Below the pieces are notes generated by a model. The model saw only the letters and a list, made by a program, of their open reading frames with translations, had not been told where the DNA came from and did not search any database. A stretch of 64,000 bases of DNA. Origin: Lineolata rhizophorae (taxonomy: Eukaryota; Ascomycota; Dothideomycetes; Lineolatales; Lineolataceae). Below are positions 57,771 to 64,000 of the stretch, in pieces. Made by a program: the position numbers and the translations under genes. The stretch lies in assembly GCA_010093515.1 (NCBI GenBank), contig MU001680.1, positions 76,318-140,317 on the forward strand, read 5' to 3'. How positions within the stretch are numbered: position 1 is the first letter of the stretch; the number at the start of each line of letters is the position of its first letter.

Positions 57771-60700
57771 GAGGATGAACGTAATTCACATAATATAGCA
57801 TCTGGCATATCGTCAACTAGCCCCTATGTCACTTTGTTTTTACTGTTCATTCGTTGTTCATGTTTTGTTGACGCCTTTTTATTTTTATTTTTTTTGATTG
57901 CGTATTGGGGTCTTGGGCTCGGCGTGCTAGGATTCCACTTGACGAGTCCGAAAGGTGCAGTCTTTGCTCCAGATGCATCGGGATTGGCGGGCTAACATCT
58001 TTGTGGCGTTTGCACGGCGGAAAAGGGCACGTCTCCTCTACTACGCACTATATTACGGTCCCGTCGAAAACCCGCCGACAATGACGAACGACTCCAGATG
58101 TCGTTCAAATTTTAGAACTGTTTTCATCTCGCATCCTCGATTCAAGCAAGTGGCTTACTCCAACTAATTCTAGGAAGTGTTCCCAGTTTGATCCACTCAT
58201 CATACGATGTCGTTGGCTGTGGCGTCGCTATCGCCCTGATTGCCGTCCGCTTCGGCAGTTGGCTTGCACTAGCCCTACCTAGACGTCGGTGAGCCGGTCG
58301 TTATTGGCTATAAGACCTGCTTTTCTAACGCTAGCTATTGCGAAGCGAAGCAACAATGAACATGATTGGATCCCGACGGGGGAATCTTTCAGCTGCGATT
58401 TTATGGCATACGGAAGCCCGACCTTCGGGAAGTATCATAGATGCAGCGGTGTGCGTGCAGATGATCCCTTCTACAGCATCGGGCAGCACGCAAGGGCAAG
58501 TTCTTGCATACAACTTTAACATCTTGCCTTGGATATTCATATTGCTATGCGATCTGGTTGACACTAAAGAGTGAGCTAGGTTCACCCCATGCTGATAAGT
58601 TCACCACCCAGTCCGGACTTCCAAGGCGCGATGTGCTTCCTCTCATGCCATGTGTGGTCTTGTGAACAAGACACGCAATATCAACAATGCCATTCTGTTT
58701 CGACTAGTGCAAGCCCGCAAGAAACGCCATGAGAGAGAAAAAAGGAGGCCCTAGGGCCGGATATGAGTCGCCCTCTCCTACCGACTGGCGCCAGTGATTT
58801 AGCCAATTCCCAGCGGACTGGTTCGAACAAGCACACCCCCGGTTGATCTAGCGGCGGGTGTGAGTTGGCTCGGAGGGTCGGTCCTATAGCGTTCCGGCAC
58901 TGAGGTACATACGTCGCTATACAAAGCTCGCAGGTACGAAGGTCGCATACAGACGTAACTTAGCTACTTACCTATCCCTAGTAGTCCTTCACCTTCTGCG
59001 ACAGCGGCGCGAATTTCTGAGCCACCTCCGGACCCACAGCTGGTAGACCGCGCACCACCGCAGACGTTTTGTCAGATAAAGTGGTCGAGAAGGGCGATCA
59101 GGGCGAACCTCAGTATATGCTATACGCAATCGTTGTCCTCAATGTCGGTGAGCGCAAACTCGACATACGTCTATCCGCTACTACTAAAAGAGTGCTCGCG
59201 ATGGAAGAAGATCCTAAACTCTCGAGGCGTTCTCGGCGTTCATGACGTGCTCCAACGGGCCCAGAAAACCACGTTGTTTCAACGCACGCAGCAAAAGCCC
59301 CGATTCCCGCCCGCATCCGTACTCAACAATACGAAGGGGCAAAAAAAAAAGTTCTCAATGATGTTGTCCGCCCCTCGCATCCCAGCCCAGGATAGCCCCC
59401 GCAACGCGTCGTGTGGTCCGCGGGAGGGATGGCGGGGCAGCCCTTTGGACCCTGTCGCTCGTCTCGGGAAGGCCCAGGATGGGCCCGGCTCCCGTTCGCG
59501 CCGCCCGACTGGCTGGCTGGCGCGGGCTCGAGGGCGAGTGGAGACCGCGCACTACCGCTCCCGTCCCCCCCTCTCCTCGGTATCCGCGGACCACGACATA
59601 GATGCGCGGCAGTGATTCGTCCTTTTCCTTCGTTTTTTTTTTGCTACCAATGTAGTGAGGCGGAGGGGAAAAAGAGCGTCGTGAATGGTCGTTCAAACTT
59701 GACGCCGATCCCCTTCCCTGCCCCCTAGACCTTTCAGTTGCCGGTTTCCGAATGAAGCCATGAAGGGCACCCCGGGCAAATGTGGCACCCTTCCATTTTC
59801 TTTCTTCGCTTGACGAAATCGGGTGGCCTGATGCCTTTTTGGACCTGCGCGCAGACTTCTTTTAGTGGAGGCGAATCTCTGTAGATGCCGGAAGCGCGCA
59901 CCGCCCTTCGACTTCCCGTACGCATCCGAACGTCGGCTGGCTTTAGGAGAAGACGCTAGAAGCGGAAAGATGCCTTTGTTGGATTTTTGCGACGGGCCGT
60001 TTGATGCCGGATGCGGTTGAGTAATTGAGCTCGGAAGAGCGACCGGAGACCCAGGGCATACTACGTAGTCTAGCAGCGGTGCCTGGTTTGTTGTGAGTGC
60101 GAACGGTTCACTTCACCACTACCACGCGAGCGCACAGCCACTCAATTACTCGACGTCAGGTCAGTGAGTCTCATGCGACATTCTTTCTTCCAGTAAACAC
60201 CCGGGCCAAAATTACAGCCCCGTCGCATCGGAAGTTTTCCCCTAGCCGCCCTACTACCAGCTGCGAGAGTTCATTTTGATGAATATCATCCCATCCCGTG
60301 CATCGCGCACGCACGTCCTAGCCAAGCAACCACGCGCCGCAAGCTGCATTTACAGCTTGTTCCGACCGTCGTGCGATTATACGCACGTCGGGCAAGGGGC
60401 CCAGCTCAACCCCCAGGTATGGATGGGCGGGAGTTCGAGCAGAAGCCGGCGCTGCGTAGTATATCCGAGCGCGCGCGGGGAGCGGCCAGTCGAACCGAAG
60501 CGACCGGCGCCAAGCCGCATCGGGTAACGCGCTGGCGGAGCGACGGGAATGTGGGATGTTCGGAGTGCCTGAACAGGCAAGAGGCGTGGGGGCTCAGAAG
60601 CCGGGCCGAGAGAGGGGTCGCCACCCCGTGTGGGGACCAACACCACATGCAGGGCTCCGTCGCCGCGCATCCGCGCATCCTGCAGGCCGCGCGCGGGTCC

Positions 60701-63700
60701 CAGCCGGCCGGCGAACCGCGAGGCCCAGCCGCCTCCCAACCTGTCGTGGTAGTTCCACGCCATCATGGACATGTCGCAAGAGGCGAGGCCGAGCTTCTTG
60801 GATTCGCCCGGACCTTGCTAGGCTGAGGACATCGTGAAAGTGCTCCGGACCGGACGCCGGCCCTGACGCTGATCTTTCAACTCGTCCGAAGCTCTGGTTC
60901 CTGTTCCAAGGGCTCTCTTCCCCGCAAGGGAGGCCCGGGGTCCGTCCGCGCCGCCCCGTTATTGCATTGCCGCTCCGGCATCAGATATTGGTCGCTGCCG
61001 GGTGTCCGTCCGTCAAAGCTGCTATGCCGTCTAAGCGAGGCTCCAGGCTTTTGACGTTTGGAGCGGAACGCCAACGCTCTCTGGGCCAGCCTGCTTACAA
61101 CCAAGGCCCGGCCGGCCAAAGCACATGACGAGAAAGCGGAGAAAGAAGTTGGTGTGGGTGTGGGTGTGTAAATCTCCGGCTCCATGGCTCGTATACCACC
61201 AACTCGCCCGTCCACACTGCTGCTCGAGGGATAGCTCGAGGGATATATCCTGCCCCCGCGCATCATGTACGAAGTCCGCTGGTGTCCGGAGACGCGCGTG
61301 CTCCTCGCGGGCAGCGTGCGCACACATGAAACGGATAAAACTTTTTTCTGGCGCTGCGCAGTGTGCGCGCCTCCATAATTCGGTTCGCGATGAGGCAGGA
61401 CAGCCCCTCGTCTGACCACCATAAACGGCTGGGTGTGTAAGTGTTAGCGGGCTTTCTCAGCGTGGCCACCGTCACTATCACGCATGCTATGGCGCAATGC
61501 TGGCTTATGGCTAAACCTGTTGCCACCAATTCCAGATAGCCAGCCCGGCCGATTGAAGCGCAAAGCTTGTCAGTCATGCGCGGCCCAACCTAGAATGCTT
61601 CAATCCATACCAGAGAGGGGAAGCGTTCGTTACGTCTTAGCCGCGGGAATATACCGTATGTGCGCTACAGTCCAGAAGTACACTCAAAGCTGCACACGGG
61701 TGGCTGGTCATTGGCTCTGATGAACCGTGTCTCACCTCAGCTCTTTGTGCAAACGCACGGTACCTTACATGACGCCTCGTGGCACAGGGAGCTGCGAACG
61801 TGTCTGGCGAAATAGCTCGTCCTATCTTGCGGCGCGGTTGCAACACGGTGCAGAGTGCAGCAAGCTTTCCGCCGCGACAGCGGCACTAACTGTCCTTTCG
61901 TTTGGAACCTCTACTATGCAAGCGCACAACGACAATCCAGGCCGCAACCGCTATGGCATGACAAAGCATTAGATGTAGGACTAGAGGTCTTGCCGAAAGC
62001 GGCTCCTGCCCCACCGCGAGAGGCCTCGAAAAAGGCCTAGCTACATAGCTACAGCAGTCCACCAACGTCCCTTCACCGCCTGGGGCTCGACCGGAGCTCC
62101 CGACGAAGGGGCAACCATGGCGCGCGCCCCGGGCGCCAGGTTCGCCGTCGTGGATCATGACATCGGCGGCGGCCGCAAGCACCCCCGGTTGGGCATCGCT
62201 CACGGAAGCTCAATTCCCCACGCCGCGCCGCCGTGCCGCCGACAACTTGCGACACATACGCGGCCCCGTCGACGCCAACCATGACGCGCGTTGTTGAGGC
62301 CTTTTGGGCTCCTTGGGTCTCGTGGTGGACTTCGCAGGCACGGACGGCATTTTCTAAGATCTGCGTGCCCTTGGATGCCAAACGGCACGCCCAATTTTAT
62401 GTGCGGACTGGGACTGGGCTGGGCATCCCGCGGGCCGCCGCGGCCGCGAACCGTGAGATCATGCGGATCGCGCTGGGGATTGTCACAACTTAGGCTGATC
62501 TTCGCGGGCTTGGGCGATTCAGTTCTCGGCCAAGAGCGTTTTCTTCTTGACGCTTAGGGATGAAGCGGCGCTTCATCTGCGAGTTTTAGCTTGCTCGCTT
62601 GGGATGTCCGTGGTAGTACACTTGTACATATTATGGACATCGCCGAATTTCGCCCTTGTTGCCAGTGTTTAGCGAGCTGCCTTGGAGTGCACTCGTTTCA
62701 GGCTCAGGCCTGTGCAAGATCAGTTCTACCTAGTTCCAGTTCAACATTGAGATATCGACCACTAGGCCCTTCAAGACACTCGGTAGGCTACGTACTCGTT
62801 ACTTATCGGAAAGAAATTACCCGTTGAATTGCTCACTCGCGCAAACATTGGCTATTGAAAGTTTCCGATCCCCGTACGGACAATCAAACACTCTCAACTC
62901 TCAAGTCCCGCACTGCGACATTGACGAAGCAACTAGTAAGCCTCCGCATTGCTCCGAGCCAACACTGGACAGAGACCACCTTTTTCAGGCCCCCACAGAG
63001 CGACCGTTGCCGGAGCCTCGTCGAGGCCAGGCACCTATACCCCGAACGATATTAGTTCGGCGCGGCGCCCCGGCTCCGCCGACCACTCACGAGAAAGAGA
63101 AAAACGCAACTCACCTCGTAAAAGCTCGCGTGGCACCGTTCAGGTTCCCCCTGGAATTGATGAATGGGAAAAAATCCTGGGGAACCGTTCCTTCCAACGC
63201 GTGGGACCTTTTGCTAAATTCGGGGACCCACTCACGGACGCTCCAATTCTGCGAGAACGTGATTAACAAGAGGACGGGCAATTGGGGCAATCTGAGCTTT
63301 CAACGTGGGGTCCAAGATTCGTAAGGCGTAAGGCTGTGTGCGCCCGTGCGCTCCGTTCCTGTCGTTCGTTGACGGAGGCTTTTGGTTTTTCACTTTGATT
63401 TTCGCTCGGCGACATTCTTCCCTCCTTTTCCAGTGCCGTTAACTCCGTTGTCTATGCGAAGCTAGCGGAGCAGAGTGTCCGCTCCGCGGACAGCGTTCAC
63501 TAATTCAGCGCGTCCAACAGAAACCCGAGTCCGAGACTACGAAAACGTGTTCAATGTCCGCACAGGCTGAACCGCCCTTTTCTCTTTCGGGTAACGTCCG
63601 ACGCGGGAATAAAGCGGCCCCATCGTACGATTTCAACCCCAGAAACGATGGGAGATTTTGAAATGCGGTTTTCGGGACCCACCACACAAGATTCCACCGC

Positions 63701-64000
63701 CCCATCTCGATCCGCGGAGCGCAGCTCCCCGAGGCTTAGTCCGTGATCAATGATCACAAGATGAGATTCGTTACGTTCGGCGCGTACCGAACGGGAGACA
63801 ACGGCCGCCGCCAGAGCCCGCCGCCACAGCGGTTCAGGCACCCGACTACTACTAGCGAGTGCTCGCGTCGCACGTTCGCAGCCTCCAAAACTCTCACTCA
63901 ACCAGGAGGGGGCTTCTCAACGGTATCACTCGGTGCGCGGCGTAGTCTAACGATTCTCAGGGCGGGCCGGGCGCAGGCAGGCAGGCTAGCCCAAGTACGT
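57771..64000. other. 6.2 kb without a supported gene
   Basis: Many short open frames occur on both strands but none shows a recognisable domain, signal peptide or clean splice structure. The frames at 60.3-61.4 kb are GC-driven. The plus frame at 62824-63324 (166 codons) is the longest and I do not recognise it. A minus-strand stretch near 59.0 kb reads like a short protein C-terminus but has no upstream partner. A, T and AT tracts lie at 57.84-57.9, 59.34 and 59.63 kb. Confidence 0.45.
61222..61245. repeat. 12-base direct repeat GCTCGAGGGATA, two copies
   Basis: Two exact adjacent copies; no function evident. Confidence 0.8.

Noticed and set aside
58800-58860. GGTTCGAAC motif resembling a tRNA B box
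   Set aside because: No matching A box or cloverleaf upstream. I found no convincing tRNA, and no dispersed 5S rRNA gene elsewhere in the window.
58977-59085. Minus-strand stretch reading VVRGLPAVGPEVAQKFAPL and ending in a stop
   Set aside because: It reads like a protein C-terminus, but only about 36 codons are open and I could not find an upstream exon that joins it. A translated search would settle it.
60276-61422. Several overlapping frames of 80-180 codons on both strands
   Set aside because: Mutually overlapping, Arg/Pro/Ser-rich and GC-driven; no family likeness.
62824-63324. 166-codon plus-strand frame
   Set aside because: Starts with ATG but has no recognisable motif, balanced only by chance-like composition, and no promoter or splice context.

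Overview
The window looks like nuclear DNA of a filamentous ascomycete (Pezizomycotina). It has compact genes with introns of about 50-270 bases carrying fungal donor, branch (CTAAC, CTGAC) and acceptor signals. CT-rich tracts lie before start codons. The gene families are typical of moulds: Rtg2, choline sulfatase, FunK1 kinases and a Zn2Cys6 regulator with a fungal transcription-factor domain. The exact genus cannot be read from the sequence. Base 1517-1551 is an assembly gap of Ns beside poly-T.

Layout. 0-5.1 kb is mostly gene-free, with one small His/Gln-rich ORF. 5.1-15 kb holds four housekeeping genes, all on the minus strand: the ribosome quality-control factor Rqc2/Tae2, ribosomal protein L18, an APS/PAPS-type mitochondrial carrier and Rtg2. 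16.5-26.5 kb holds three plus-strand genes: choline sulfatase, the ER folding sensor UGGT, and a secreted, probably GPI-anchored App1-like phosphatase. An AT-rich, gene-free stretch follows. 29-34.4 kb (minus) holds a large low-complexity F-box-like protein and AP endonuclease Apn1. 35-42.3 kb is an accessory, decaying zone: a broken FunK1 kinase, a broken APH-type kinase, an intact NmrA-like oxidoreductase, a Tc1/mariner remnant and a small secreted eight-cysteine protein. 42.7-50.6 kb (minus) returns to core genes: a peroxisomal copper amine oxidase, a conserved unknown protein and the mRNA 3'-end factor Cft2/CPSF100. From 50.6 kb to the end the only gene I can support is a Zn2Cys6 regulator with an AT-hook, isolated in more than 11 kb of otherwise gene-free, GC-rich DNA.

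How the genes relate. There is no single pathway cluster. Loose themes are translation and protein quality control (Rqc2, L18, UGGT), sulfur handling (choline sulfatase and the APS/PAPS-type carrier, about 5 kb apart) and peroxisomal or mitochondrial metabolism (amine oxidase, Rtg2). The most unusual item is the spliced gene at 41.8-42.25 kb. Its predicted product is secreted, with the C..CC..C..C..CC..C order of hydrophobins, and it sits beside the transposon remnant. Exon structures below were built by hand from reading frames, splice signals and family knowledge; no expression data or database search was used.
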